From NCBI RefSeq assembly GCF_014268595.2, contig NZ_CP077091.1:1014501-1078500 (forward strand): a stretch of DNA of 64,000 nucleotides. Direction: 5' to 3'. Origin of the DNA: Pseudomonas hamedanensis. GTDB taxonomy: Bacteria > Pseudomonadota > Gammaproteobacteria > Pseudomonadales > Pseudomonadaceae. Under the pieces are notes generated by a model. It was not told the DNA's origin and ran no database searches. It saw only the letters and a list, made by a program, of their open reading frames with translations. The position numbers and the translations under genes are program-made. This document shows, piece by piece, positions 25,007-36,137 of this stretch (positions are counted from its first letter, which is position 1; the number at the start of each line of letters is the position of its first letter).

Positions 25007-26062
25007 ATGCGCAAAACTACGTTGATTACTGGCGGGGCCGGTTACATCGGCTCCCATACTGCATTGGCGCTGATCAATGCCGGACGTCACGTGCTGGTCC
25101 TCGATAACCTGTGCAACAGCTGTCGGGAGTGCATCAAGCGTCTTGAGCAATTGACCCTGACGCGGGTCGATTTCATCAAAGGCGATATCCGCGATTCGCG
25201 CTTGCTCGACGACATCTTCAGCCGTTATGACGTCGAGGCCGTGGTGCATTTCGCCAGCCTTAAATCGGTTGCAGAAAGCGTGAGCAACCCGTTGGACTAC
25301 TACACCAATAATGTCGCCGGCACGCTCGACCTGTGCCGGGCCATGGCCCGCAACAACGTGTTCAAGCTGGTGTTCAGCTCATCGGCCACGGTCTACGGCG
25401 AGCCGACACGCACGCCGATTGCCGAAGATTTCGGCACCGGCAAACCGGTCAACCCGTACGGCCGGACCAAGTTGATGATCGAAGAATTGCTCAGCGATCT
25501 GTGCCACTCCGATCCGCGCTGGAGCATCGCCCTGTTGCGCTACTTCAATCCGATCGGTGCCCATGAGAGCGGCATGATCGGCGAAGACCCCACGGGCCGC
25601 CCCAACAATCTGTTGCCCTGCCTGACCCAGGTCGCCATTGGCCGGATTCCTGAACTGACGGTGTTCGGCAGCGACTACCCCACGGTCGACGGCACCTGCG
25701 TGCGCGATTACATCCATGTCGTGGACCTCGCCATCGGCCACCTCAAGGCCTTGCTGAAATTGCAGCAAACCAGTGGCATCGATGTCTGGAACCTCGGCAC
25801 CGGCGTTGGCTATAGCGTGTTGCAGATCATTCACAGCTTCGAAGACATCACCGGCATCGCCATTCCCTATCGCTTTGCACCACGCCGCCCGGGTGACATC
25901 GCCAAATGTTTCGCAGACCCCGGCAAGGCCAAACGGGAATTGGGCTGGACGGCGCAACGCGATCTGCGCCAAATGATCATCGATGCCTGGCGGTGGCAGT
26001 CGTGCAATCCGCAGGGGTATCAGTCTTCCTTCAAGATCGCGGCATTGAGTGCGGTCAGATGA
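25007..26062 (+). CDS. galE: UDP-glucose 4-epimerase
   Basis: 351 residues. It interconverts UDP-glucose and UDP-galactose. The Rossmann motif TGGAGYIGSHTALAL is at residues 7-21; the catalytic SSSATVYG and YGRTKLMIEE (Tyr-x3-Lys, near 150) are intact, and the family KSVAESVSNPLDYY block is seen. Its place in the operon predicts galactose or a galactose-derived sugar in the polymer. Its stop overlaps the GH16 start (ATGA). Confidence 0.95.
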   Translation: MRKTTLITGGAGYIGSHTALALINAGRHVLVLDNLCNSCRECIKRLEQLTLTRVDFIKGDIRDSRLLDDIFSRYDVEAVVHFASLKSVAESVSNPLDYYTNNVAGTLDLCRAMARNNVFKLVFSSSATVYGEPTRTPIAEDFGTGKPVNPYGRTKLMIEELLSDLCHSDPRWSIALLRYFNPIGAHESGMIGEDPTGRPNNLLPCLTQVAIGRIPELTVFGSDYPTVDGTCVRDYIHVVDLAIGHLKALLKLQQTSGIDVWNLGTGVGYSVLQIIHSFEDITGIAIPYRFAPRRPGDIAKCFADPGKAKRELGWTAQRDLRQMIIDAWRWQSCNPQGYQSSFKIAALSAVR

Positions 26063-27561
26063 AACTCAAAGCCGCGCTGGTCCTCTGGCTGCTGTGCTTT
26101 GCCCTGGCCGGCAACGCTGCGCAAGCGCCACCCGGTGTGCCTGGCGCCGGGCTGGTGCTGTGGCTGGACGCGGCCGATGCGCAAAGCCTGCAGCTCGATG
26201 AACAGAACCGTGTCCTGCGCTGGAAGGACAAATCCGCCAGCGGCCATGATGCGAGCGTCGACAATCCCGGCGCGGCGCCACAGTGGCTGCCAGACGCGGT
26301 GAACGGTCGTGCAATCGTGCGCTTCAACGGCGTGTCGGGTTTGCTCGGCAAAGCCATCCGCAGCGCCAAAGGTCCGGTGACGGTGTTGGTCGTGTCCCGG
26401 CGCACAGCCGAACAAGCCCAGGTCGATCCCTGGCAACGCTTGTTCAGCTCACGCCCGCAAACCGCCGACAACGATAACGTGCTGCCGAATTTCGCCATCA
26501 GCCTTAGAGACACCGCCGCCTACGCGCCGAGCGTTTCCGTGCTGGAGCTTTACGATGTGCCGATTGGTCCTTATGGCATTGGGCGTAACGCTGTCGGCAC
26601 GGCCGATAACTTTCGCGGCGACATCGCCGAAGTACTGGTGTACGACCGTGCGTTCGCCTCCCTCGCCGAACGCCAGCAGGCTTTTCAGTACCTGGCGGAC
26701 AGGTGGACGATCGCCATCCCCCCGGTCGCGGATACCTGGACCCGGGTCGGGCCACTCGACCCTGTACCGACCCGAAACAACCCGAACCTGCCGCTGTCCG
26801 ACCAGGCCAATACCGGTCAATGGGTACTCAACGACAAGCTGTCCGATGAGTTCAATGGCAGCAGCCTCGACCGCACGCGCTGGCACGTCAACCACGGCGT
26901 CGGCAACGAATCGCTCGGCCGCAAACCGGCGCTGTATACCGAAAAAAACGCCAGCGTCGGCAATGGCAACCTGAACATTGTCTTTCGCAAGGAAACCTTG
27001 CCGGAAAAGTACGTGAAACTCGGTTTCAAGGACTACACCTCCGCGATGGTCCGCACCCTTGAGAAAGGCTTGTTCGGCTATTACGAAGCGCGGGCGAAAC
27101 CGATGAATTCCGCCGGCTCCAGCGCCTTCTGGCTGGCGTGGACGGGCATGGTCGACAACGCCACCGAAATCGATATTTTCGAAATCGCCGGCAAGACCAA
27201 GGACGGCAAGCTGGACCGTTCGTACCACATGAACGCTCACCTGTGGGCTACCCCGCAAAGTACCGAGCACATCGCCGATGGCAGCATCTGGATCAGTCCA
27301 TGGCGGCTGGCGGATGACTTCCATGTGTACGGCTTCGATTGGCAGCCCGATACCCTGCGCTGGTATGTCGATGGCGTACTGGTCCGGGAGTCAAGGAACA
27401 AGCACTTCTTCTTCCCTATGGAAATCGTCTTCGACAGCGAGGCCATGTGGTCGTGGTTTGGCGTGGTCGAGGACGCTGACCTCCCCTCAACGTTCGAAGT
27501 CGACTACATCAAGATGTGGCAACGCCGCTCATCGCTGTCCCAGGCCGGGAGCACGCCGTGA
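26059..27561 (+). CDS. Secreted GH16 glycoside hydrolase with N-terminal LamG-like domain
   Basis: 500 residues. A Sec signal (ALVLWLLCFALAGNAAQA) leads into a concanavalin A/LamG-like domain (about 25-225: VLWLDAADAQS, VLRWKDKSASGHDA, DIAEVLVYDRA). A catalytic GH16 domain follows (about 255-490), with the E-x-D-x-x-E motif at E370, D372 and E375 (TEIDIFEIAG). GH16 enzymes cut beta-1,3 or beta-1,4 galactan and glucan links or transfer chains. The start at 26059 overlaps the galE stop; a longer reading is an artefact of that overlap. Probable role: trimming or releasing the EPS made by this locus. Confidence 0.9.
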   Translation: MKLKAALVLWLLCFALAGNAAQAPPGVPGAGLVLWLDAADAQSLQLDEQNRVLRWKDKSASGHDASVDNPGAAPQWLPDAVNGRAIVRFNGVSGLLGKAIRSAKGPVTVLVVSRRTAEQAQVDPWQRLFSSRPQTADNDNVLPNFAISLRDTAAYAPSVSVLELYDVPIGPYGIGRNAVGTADNFRGDIAEVLVYDRAFASLAERQQAFQYLADRWTIAIPPVADTWTRVGPLDPVPTRNNPNLPLSDQANTGQWVLNDKLSDEFNGSSLDRTRWHVNHGVGNESLGRKPALYTEKNASVGNGNLNIVFRKETLPEKYVKLGFKDYTSAMVRTLEKGLFGYYEARAKPMNSAGSSAFWLAWTGMVDNATEIDIFEIAGKTKDGKLDRSYHMNAHLWATPQSTEHIADGSIWISPWRLADDFHVYGFDWQPDTLRWYVDGVLVRESRNKHFFFPMEIVFDSEAMWSWFGVVEDADLPSTFEVDYIKMWQRRSSLSQAGSTP

Positions 27562-27623
27562 GCCGCCACTGCTGTTTCAGCTTGCGCCTTGGGTCGACTT
27601 AACTCGGCAGAGTCGTCAGTTTT

Positions 27624-27639
27624 TGATCAGCGCTGATCA
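27624..27639. promoter_or_regulatory. Perfect 16-bp palindrome before the acyltransferase
   Basis: TGATCAGCGCTGATCA reads the same on both strands and lies 17 bases before the acyltransferase ATG. It could be a protein-binding site or form a hairpin near the ribosome-binding site. Confidence 0.45.
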
Positions 27640-27656
27640 GTCCGGAGCGCATTTAC

Positions 27657-28706
27657 ATGAACAACCGACGGCTCAAGGAACTGGATTTACTGCGTTTTTT
27701 GGCGGCCATGGCCGTGGTGTTTTTTCATTACGCGTTTCGCGGCTATGCCAAGGGCGATATGTCGGCGATGCCCTACCCGCTGCTGGCTGAGCCGGCCAAA
27801 TATGGCTATCTGGGCGTCGAACTGTTTTTCATGATCAGCGGGTTCGTGATTCTGATGACCGCCTCCAGCAATAACCTGAAGGTCTTTTTCATTTCCCGGG
27901 TGGTTCGTCTCTGCCCGGCCTTCTGGGTGTGCTGCACGATGACGTTCCTGGTCACCCTCGCCGTTGGGCAGCCACGGTTCAGCGCTGATTTTTATCAATA
28001 CGTGGTCAACATGGCCTTTTTGAGCGAGTTGTTGAATGTCGAGCCCATCGACGGCGTGTACTGGTCGCTGTTCGTGGAGATCAAGTTCTATCTGATGATT
28101 TCCGTGCTGTTGGCCTTGAAGAAAATCGACCGGATCGAGCCGTGCATGGTGGTCTGGCTGTTGATTTCCGCCATCGCCGAGGTACTCGAATTCGAGAAGC
28201 TGCGCTCGCTGCTGATTACCGATTACGCGGCCTGGTTCATCGCCGGTGCGACGTTTTATCTGGCGTGGGCCAAAGGCTTCACCCCCTTGCGCATTCTGCT
28301 GCTGGTGGGTGCTTTGGCACTGGCGAGTTTCACCGCAGTGGTCTGGGCGGCATCGATCGAAAGCAAATACTCGACCGACTACAACCCGCTGATCATCTGC
28401 GCCATGGTCGTGCTGTTTTTCCTGATTTTTCTGTTGATCGCGACGAACCGAATGGCCGCCTTGCAGCGCTGGAACTGGACCGCATTGGGCGCGCTGACGT
28501 ACCCGCTTTACCTGCTGCATCAAATGATCGGCTTCATGATCTTCAACATCGCCTATCCGGCGGTAGATCCGCACGTGCTGCTGTGGGGCACTGTGGCGTT
28601 CATGGTCAGTGTTTCCTGGCTGATCCACAAACAGATAGAAAAGCCCATGGCACGATCGATCAAACGGTCACTTTCGATTTCCTTCAAACTGGTCAGGGCC
28701 GACTAG
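27657..28706 (+). CDS. Acyltransferase 3 family membrane protein
   Basis: 349 residues with about ten membrane segments. The N-terminal motif LKELDLLRFLAAMAVVFFHY (residues 5-24) with the catalytic-type His, and later FFMISGFVI and YWSLFVEIKFYL, are hallmarks of acyltransferase 3 (OafA/WecH-like) proteins, which O-acetylate sugars. It is last in the EPS locus, 95 bases after the GH16 gene, and convergent with the AraC gene (11 bases apart). Acetylation or succinylation of the polymer is inferred. Confidence 0.9.
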   Translation: MNNRRLKELDLLRFLAAMAVVFFHYAFRGYAKGDMSAMPYPLLAEPAKYGYLGVELFFMISGFVILMTASSNNLKVFFISRVVRLCPAFWVCCTMTFLVTLAVGQPRFSADFYQYVVNMAFLSELLNVEPIDGVYWSLFVEIKFYLMISVLLALKKIDRIEPCMVVWLLISAIAEVLEFEKLRSLLITDYAAWFIAGATFYLAWAKGFTPLRILLLVGALALASFTAVVWAASIESKYSTDYNPLIICAMVVLFFLIFLLIATNRMAALQRWNWTALGALTYPLYLLHQMIGFMIFNIAYPAVDPHVLLWGTVAFMVSVSWLIHKQIEKPMARSIKRSLSISFKLVRAD

Positions 28707-28717
28707 GCCGTCCGGCC

Positions 28718-29617
28718 TCAACTGCGCTTGAGCGTCTCGCTCGGCAGCTCTTTGAACAGCGCCCGATAGCTGCTGGAAAACCGCCCCAGATGCCAGAACG
28801 ACCAGTGCATCGCCACCTCGGCCACGGTGGTTTCCGAAGGCCTGCGCCTGAGCAGTTCGCGGTGCGCGCTGTTCAGTCGACGCAAGCGCAACCAGTGACT
28901 TGGCGTCATCCCCGTATAGGCCTTGAAGGCCTGTTGCAATTGCCGTAGCGACACCCCCGCCACCTGCGCCAGTTCAAGCAGATTGAGCGCATCTTCCGGC
29001 GAATCCGCCGCCCACTCTCCCACGCGTTTCATGATCATCCGTTCTTCGCCGCGCCGTTGCAGGCCGCTGCGATCGAGGCGCGCTTGTGCGTTGTCGAGGA
29101 TGAACAAACAATCTTCCAGCAACTGCTCGGCCAACACCTCTTTGCTATCGATATCAATGGTTTGCGACAACTTCGTGAGAGTCGAGCTTAACCAGCGACT
29201 GAACAAGGCGTTCTGCCCGCAAGTGAGCGGCGCCATGAACAGCCCGTCGAATTTCGCCACATCCAGCGCGTGCTCACGGACGAAGGCCGGGCCGAACACC
29301 ACGGCGATTTCCTGGTAGTTCTCCGGGGTGATCCAGATGTTGCGGCTCTCTTCGTTGAGCAGGTACAGCGCGTTGTCGCTGCGATCGAAACAAAAGGCCA
29401 GGGCACCCGTTGGCGCGCTGAAGTTCTGCTCGACCCGAGTATTCATTTGCTCTTCGTAGACCTCGACACCCTGCAGATCCAGATAGCGGATATGCCCGGC
29501 GAAATGCCCCGGCGACATCTGTTGGTAATGCTGGACCCAGCCCGGAGTGGCGCGGACTTGTTCAGCGACATCGGCGGTATTGAAGGCTTGAACCTGGAGC
29601 GGATTGCACGTCGTCAT
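28718..29617 (-). CDS. AraC-family regulator of the polyamine genes
   Basis: 299 residues. The C-terminal DNA-binding part has two helix-turn-helix units: LAQVAGVSLRQLQQAFKAY (about 217-235) and TVAEVAMHWSFWHLGRFS (about 265-282). The N-terminal half resembles the ligand-binding domain of EutR-like regulators. It is divergent from the glutamine-synthetase-like gene with 162 bases between starts, so it likely controls that gene. Direct and inverted repeats (29629-29655) in the gap are candidate operators. Confidence 0.85.
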   Translation of the reverse strand: MTTCNPLQVQAFNTADVAEQVRATPGWVQHYQQMSPGHFAGHIRYLDLQGVEVYEEQMNTRVEQNFSAPTGALAFCFDRSDNALYLLNEESRNIWITPENYQEIAVVFGPAFVREHALDVAKFDGLFMAPLTCGQNALFSRWLSSTLTKLSQTIDIDSKEVLAEQLLEDCLFILDNAQARLDRSGLQRRGEERMIMKRVGEWAADSPEDALNLLELAQVAGVSLRQLQQAFKAYTGMTPSHWLRLRRLNSAHRELLRRRPSETTVAEVAMHWSFWHLGRFSSSYRALFKELPSETLKRS

Positions 29618-29628
29618 GGAGTGACCTT

Positions 29629-29655
29629 GCGCACTCTTTTGGTGCGCTTTGGTGC
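29629..29655. promoter_or_regulatory. Candidate AraC operator
   Basis: TTTGGTGC occurs twice, at 29638-29645 and 29648-29655: a 10-bp period, so both copies face the same side of the helix. It overlaps an inverted repeat GCGCAC..GTGCGC (29629-29647). The site lies between the divergent AraC and gamma-glutamylpolyamine synthetase genes. Confidence 0.45.
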
Positions 29656-29779
29656 TGCTTAAAGTGGATAGATGGATTCACCAGCCGCGCCCAAGATAGA
29701 CGCCAACGCGCCACAGGGGAAGGGGCGGAAGATGAAACCCGCCCTCCCCGGCGTCTATAAAACCAATAACGAGGTCTTT

Positions 29780-31138
29780 ATGAATGTCCCTTTCGATCAG
29801 CTGTTCACGTGGCTGAAAGATCACAAGATTACCGAAGTCGAATGCGTGGTCAGCGACCTGACCGGCATCGCCCGCGGCAAGATTGCACCGACCAACAAGT
29901 TCCTGCATGAGCGCGGCATGCGCCTGCCGGAAAGTGTGCTGCTGCAAACGGTAACCGGGGATTTTGTCGACGACGACATCTACTACGATTTGCTCGACCC
30001 GGCCGACATCGACATGGTCTGCAAGCCGGTTTCCGACGCCGTGTATGTCATCCCGTGGGCGATCGAACCGACCGCCATCGTCATCCACGACACCTTCGAC
30101 AAGTTTGGCAACCCGATCGAACTGTCGCCGCGCAACGTGCTGAAGAAAGTCTTGCAGCTGTACACCGACAAAGGCTGGAAGCCGATCGTTGCGCCGGAGA
30201 TGGAGTTCTACCTGACGCAGCGCTGCGAAGACCCGGACCTGCCGCTCAAGGCACCGCTGGGACGTTCGGGTCGCGCGGAAAGCGGTCGGCAGTCGTTTTC
30301 CATCGATGCCGCCAACGAATTCGATCCGCTGTTCGAAGACGTCTACGACTGGTGCGAATTGCAGGGCCTGGACCTCGACACACTGATCCATGAAGACGGC
30401 CCGGCGCAGATGGAAATCAACTTTCGCCACGGCGACGCGCTGGATCTGGCCGACCAGATCACCGTGTTCAAACGCACCCTGCGCGAAGCGGCACTCAAGC
30501 ACAACGTGACGGCAACGTTCATGGCCAAGCCGATCGGCGACGAGCCGGGCAGCGCCATGCACTTGCACCAGAGCGTGGTCGACATCGCCACCGGCCAGCC
30601 GATCTTTGCCAACGCCGACGGCAGCATGAGCGAACTGTTCCGCCAGCACATCGGCGGCCTGCAGAAATACATTCCCAAAGTCCTGCCGATGTTTGCGCCC
30701 AACGTGAACTCGTTCCGCCGCTTTTTGCCGGACACCTCGGCACCGGTCAACGTTGAATGGGGTGAGGAAAACCGCACCGTGGGATTGCGCGTGCCGACCT
30801 CGGGACCTGAGTCGATGCGCGTGGAAAACCGCTTGCCCGGCGCCGACGCCAACCCGTACCTGGCAATCGCGGCGAGCCTGCTCTGCGGCTACCTCGGCAT
30901 GGTCGAGAAGGTCGAGCCGAGCGCGGCAGTCGAGGGCCGTGCTTATGAGCGGCGCAATCTGCGCCTGCCGATCACAATCGAAGAAGCGCTGACGCAGATG
31001 GAAGAGTGCCCGACAGTGGCCGAATACCTGGGCAGCAAATTCGTCCGCGGTTATGTCGCGGTGAAACGCGCTGAACACGAAAACTTCAAACGCGTGATCA
31101 GCTCCTGGGAGCGCGAGTTCCTGCTGCTGAGCGTCTGA
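29780..31138 (+). CDS. Gamma-glutamylpolyamine synthetase (glutamine synthetase family)
   Basis: 452 residues. Related to PuuA/SpuI: it ligates glutamate to putrescine or another polyamine with ATP. Visible are the N-terminal ECVVSDLTGIARGK block, the catalytic APEMEFYL, the MEINFRHGDAL region, GSAMHLHQS, and NRLPGADANPYLAIAASL. The ATG at 29780 is preferred because GAGG stands six bases ahead and the 36 extra residues of the longer frame look non-coding. It is followed by a periplasmic polyamine-binding protein and a PuuB-type oxidase, a gamma-glutamylation pathway. Confidence 0.9.
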   Translation: MNVPFDQLFTWLKDHKITEVECVVSDLTGIARGKIAPTNKFLHERGMRLPESVLLQTVTGDFVDDDIYYDLLDPADIDMVCKPVSDAVYVIPWAIEPTAIVIHDTFDKFGNPIELSPRNVLKKVLQLYTDKGWKPIVAPEMEFYLTQRCEDPDLPLKAPLGRSGRAESGRQSFSIDAANEFDPLFEDVYDWCELQGLDLDTLIHEDGPAQMEINFRHGDALDLADQITVFKRTLREAALKHNVTATFMAKPIGDEPGSAMHLHQSVVDIATGQPIFANADGSMSELFRQHIGGLQKYIPKVLPMFAPNVNSFRRFLPDTSAPVNVEWGEENRTVGLRVPTSGPESMRVENRLPGADANPYLAIAASLLCGYLGMVEKVEPSAAVEGRAYERRNLRLPITIEEALTQMEECPTVAEYLGSKFVRGYVAVKRAEHENFKRVISSWEREFLLLSV

Positions 31139-31182
31139 TCCAGATCTGCACCGTCCTTGTGGGAGGGCGCGCCTGAGAAATC

Positions 31183-33702
<2,520 letters not shown>

Positions 33703-33707
33703 CCTGT

Positions 33708-33759
33708 GATCGTTCCCACGCTCTGCGTGGGAATGCAGCCAGGGACGCTCTGCGTCCCC
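33708..33759. repeat. GATCGTTCCCACGC-family repeat, half copy
   Basis: Left half only (GATCGTTCCCACG..GGGACGCTCTGCGTCCCC), six bases after the puuB stop. It retains the inner hairpin but lacks the right arm. Confidence 0.85.
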
Positions 33760-33828
33760 ACATCGAAGCCTTCGGCAACACCTGCCGCAAAATTCGCCTC
33801 GCAGGTTACCTATTCACATTTGCTCTAT

Positions 33829-33864
33829 CGCCAAGCACTTCTATATTCATGAGGTGCTTTGGCG
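33829..33864 (+). promoter_or_regulatory. Hairpin upstream of pqiB
   Basis: CGCCAAGCACTTC pairs with GAGGTGCTTTGGCG, with a bulge, around a 9-base loop. It ends about 40 bases before pqiB. There is no T-run, so a leader structure or a weak terminator of the polyamine operon are both possible. Confidence 0.4.
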
Positions 33865-33904
33865 TTCCTGACGCTCAGTGCCCAATCAATCGAGGAGGAC
33901 ATGG

Positions 33905-35560
33905 ATGAAGTCGTCAGCCACCGACGAGCCGCGAGCACCCGGCCAGGCGCCAATCAAAACCCGCCGTTTCGGCATTTCGCTGGTGTGGATCGTGCCGATC
34001 GTCGCGGTGCTGGTCGGCATCTCGCTGGTCGTGCACAACGTCATGCAGGAAGGCCCGACCATCGTCCTGACCTTCAAGACCGGCAGCGGTCTGACGGCCA
34101 ACAAGACTGAAGTGAAATACCGCAACGTGGTGATCGGCCATGTCACCGGGGTCGAACTGAGCGACGACCAGAAAAACGTCAACGCCACGGTCAAACTGGC
34201 CAAGCAGGCCGAAACCTTCACCCGCGAAGACTCGCAATTCTGGGTGGTGCGCCCACGGATCGGCGCTGGCGGGGTTTCAGGCATCGACACGCTGCTCTCC
34301 GGCGACTACATCGGCGCCGACATCGGCCAGTCCAACAACCGCGCCAAATACTTCAAGGGCTTGGAGAATCCACCGCCGATCACCTATGGCGAACCCGGCA
34401 AGCGCTTCATGTTGCATGCCCCAGACCTCGGCTCGCTGGACATCGGCTCGCCGGTGTATTACCGCAAGATCCCGGTCGGCCAGGTCGTCACCTACACGCT
34501 GGACCCTGACGGCAAAGGCGTAAATATCGAAGTGTTCATCCATGCCCCGAACGATGCCTTTGTCACCGAAAACACCCGTTTCTGGAACGCCAGCGGCATC
34601 GACATCAATGTCGGCGCCAACGGTTTTGCGGTAAAAACCGAGTCGCTCTCGACGCTGTTGGTGGGCGGCATTGCCTTCCGCGCGCCCAATTACAACCCCA
34701 ACGACAGCGCTGCCCCCGACGATAAAAACTTCGAATTGTTCGCCGACCAACAGACGGCCCTCGCCCCACCCAATGGCAAGGCGCAATATCTGAGCCTGCG
34801 TTTCGACCAGGCCCTGCGCGGGCTAAAGGTCGATGCACCGGTGGAGTTCCTCGGCATGGAGATCGGTCGCGTGGTGGCGATCAATCTGGATTTCGACGCG
34901 AAAAAACGCAGCTTCCCGCTGAATGTCGGCATCGTCATCTACCCGCAGCGCCTCGGCCAGGCTTACTCGAAAATGCTCACGGCGTTCAAGCATGACCCCA
35001 ACGACGAAGCCGCGGGCATACGGCTGATGGGCACGTTCATCGACAACGGCCTGCGTGCCCAGGCGCGCAGTGGCAACCTGCTGACCGGGCAGTTGTATAT
35101 CGCCCTGGACTTCTTCCCGAAAGCGGAAAAAGTCGCGTTCGACCCAACGTTGCGCCCGGTAGTGATCCCGACCGTGCCGGGCAGCCTCGAACAGATGCAG
35201 GAAAAACTTGAAGCCATGGTCGACAAGGTCAACAAACTGCCGATAGACCGCATCGCCAACAACCTCGACAGCAATCTGGTCGAGCTGCGCAAAGGCCTGG
35301 CCCAGTTCAACGGCAGAACCTTGCCGGGCGTACAAACCACCTTGGGCGACCTCAGCAAGACCCTGCAATCGGCCAGCTCGACGCTGGCTGAAGATTCGCC
35401 GCAGCGCGAGAAACTCACCGAGACCCTGGACGAACTCGGACGCATGTCGCGCTCGCTGCGCGAACTCTCGGATTATCTGGGCCGGCATCCCGAATCGCTG
35501 ATCCGCGGCCGTCCCGACAACGCTGCGCCACTGGATCTGCAAGGGCCGCCGCGCAATTGA
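33905..35560 (+). CDS. pqiB: PqiB-like MCE-domain lipid-transport protein
   Basis: 551 residues. One N-terminal membrane helix (LVWIVPIVAVLVGISLVV, about 23-40) and three MCE domains in the periplasm (starting near 50, 165 and 290; TFKTGSGL, VYYRKIPVGQV, FLGMEIGRVV), then a helical tail. PqiB multimers form a periplasm-spanning tunnel for phospholipids between the membranes. The ATG at 33905 has GGAGG ahead; an earlier GTG does not. It is paired with pqiC downstream, but pqiA, usually just upstream, is absent here. Confidence 0.92.
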   Translation: MKSSATDEPRAPGQAPIKTRRFGISLVWIVPIVAVLVGISLVVHNVMQEGPTIVLTFKTGSGLTANKTEVKYRNVVIGHVTGVELSDDQKNVNATVKLAKQAETFTREDSQFWVVRPRIGAGGVSGIDTLLSGDYIGADIGQSNNRAKYFKGLENPPPITYGEPGKRFMLHAPDLGSLDIGSPVYYRKIPVGQVVTYTLDPDGKGVNIEVFIHAPNDAFVTENTRFWNASGIDINVGANGFAVKTESLSTLLVGGIAFRAPNYNPNDSAAPDDKNFELFADQQTALAPPNGKAQYLSLRFDQALRGLKVDAPVEFLGMEIGRVVAINLDFDAKKRSFPLNVGIVIYPQRLGQAYSKMLTAFKHDPNDEAAGIRLMGTFIDNGLRAQARSGNLLTGQLYIALDFFPKAEKVAFDPTLRPVVIPTVPGSLEQMQEKLEAMVDKVNKLPIDRIANNLDSNLVELRKGLAQFNGRTLPGVQTTLGDLSKTLQSASSTLAEDSPQREKLTETLDELGRMSRSLRELSDYLGRHPESLIRGRPDNAAPLDLQGPPRN

Positions 35561-35576
35561 GCACAGGAGCTGAACC

Positions 35577-36131
35577 ATGGCTGTACCGCTGAAGATCACC
35601 GTGCTCGCTGCGTGTCTGTTGCTGGGCGCGTGCCGCAGCGACCCGATCAGCTTTCACACCCTGACCCCAGTCCAGCCGGGTGCTGGCAGAAGCGGTGCGG
35701 AGATTGCCATTGAAGGCATCACCGTGCCGCCCCAGGTCGATCGCGCGCAAATCGTCATCCGCCAGGGCAACAGCGGCGTGGCGATTCTGGAAACAGACTG
35801 GTGGGCCGCCACCCTCGCCGATGAGTTGCGCGGTGCGCTGAACGAGCAGCTCAGTGCCGGCGTCCGTCAGCAGCCGGTGTCGGTGCGCATCGACGTGCAG
35901 CGGTTCGACTCGATTCCCGGCCAGTACGCACTGATCGATGTGAAGTGGCGCCTGCGCCAGCGTGCCGAGGCCAACCCATCGACGCTGACCTGTCGCACCC
36001 TGATTCAAACACCGTCCGGCACAAGCATCGAGGACCTGGTCGGTGCCCAGCAAAGCAACGTCAAACGCCTCGCCGCCGCGATAAATCAGGCGGCGGCGAG
36101 TGAGGCGTTCAGTTGCCCGACCGCGTCCTGA
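35577..36131 (+). CDS. pqiC: PqiC-like outer-membrane lipoprotein
   Basis: 184 residues. The lipobox LLLGAC gives a lipid-anchored Cys at residue 19. The rest matches the ABC-type transport auxiliary/YmbA family: ISFHTLTPV, then VTVPPQVDRAQIVIRQGN, and QRFDSIPGQYALIDVKW. PqiC docks PqiB to the outer membrane. AGGAG precedes the ATG, and it lies 16 bases after pqiB. It ends six bases from the convergent recombinase gene. Confidence 0.9.
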   Translation: MAVPLKITVLAACLLLGACRSDPISFHTLTPVQPGAGRSGAEIAIEGITVPPQVDRAQIVIRQGNSGVAILETDWWAATLADELRGALNEQLSAGVRQQPVSVRIDVQRFDSIPGQYALIDVKWRLRQRAEANPSTLTCRTLIQTPSGTSIEDLVGAQQSNVKRLAAAINQAAASEAFSCPTAS

Positions 36132-36137
36132 ATCCAC

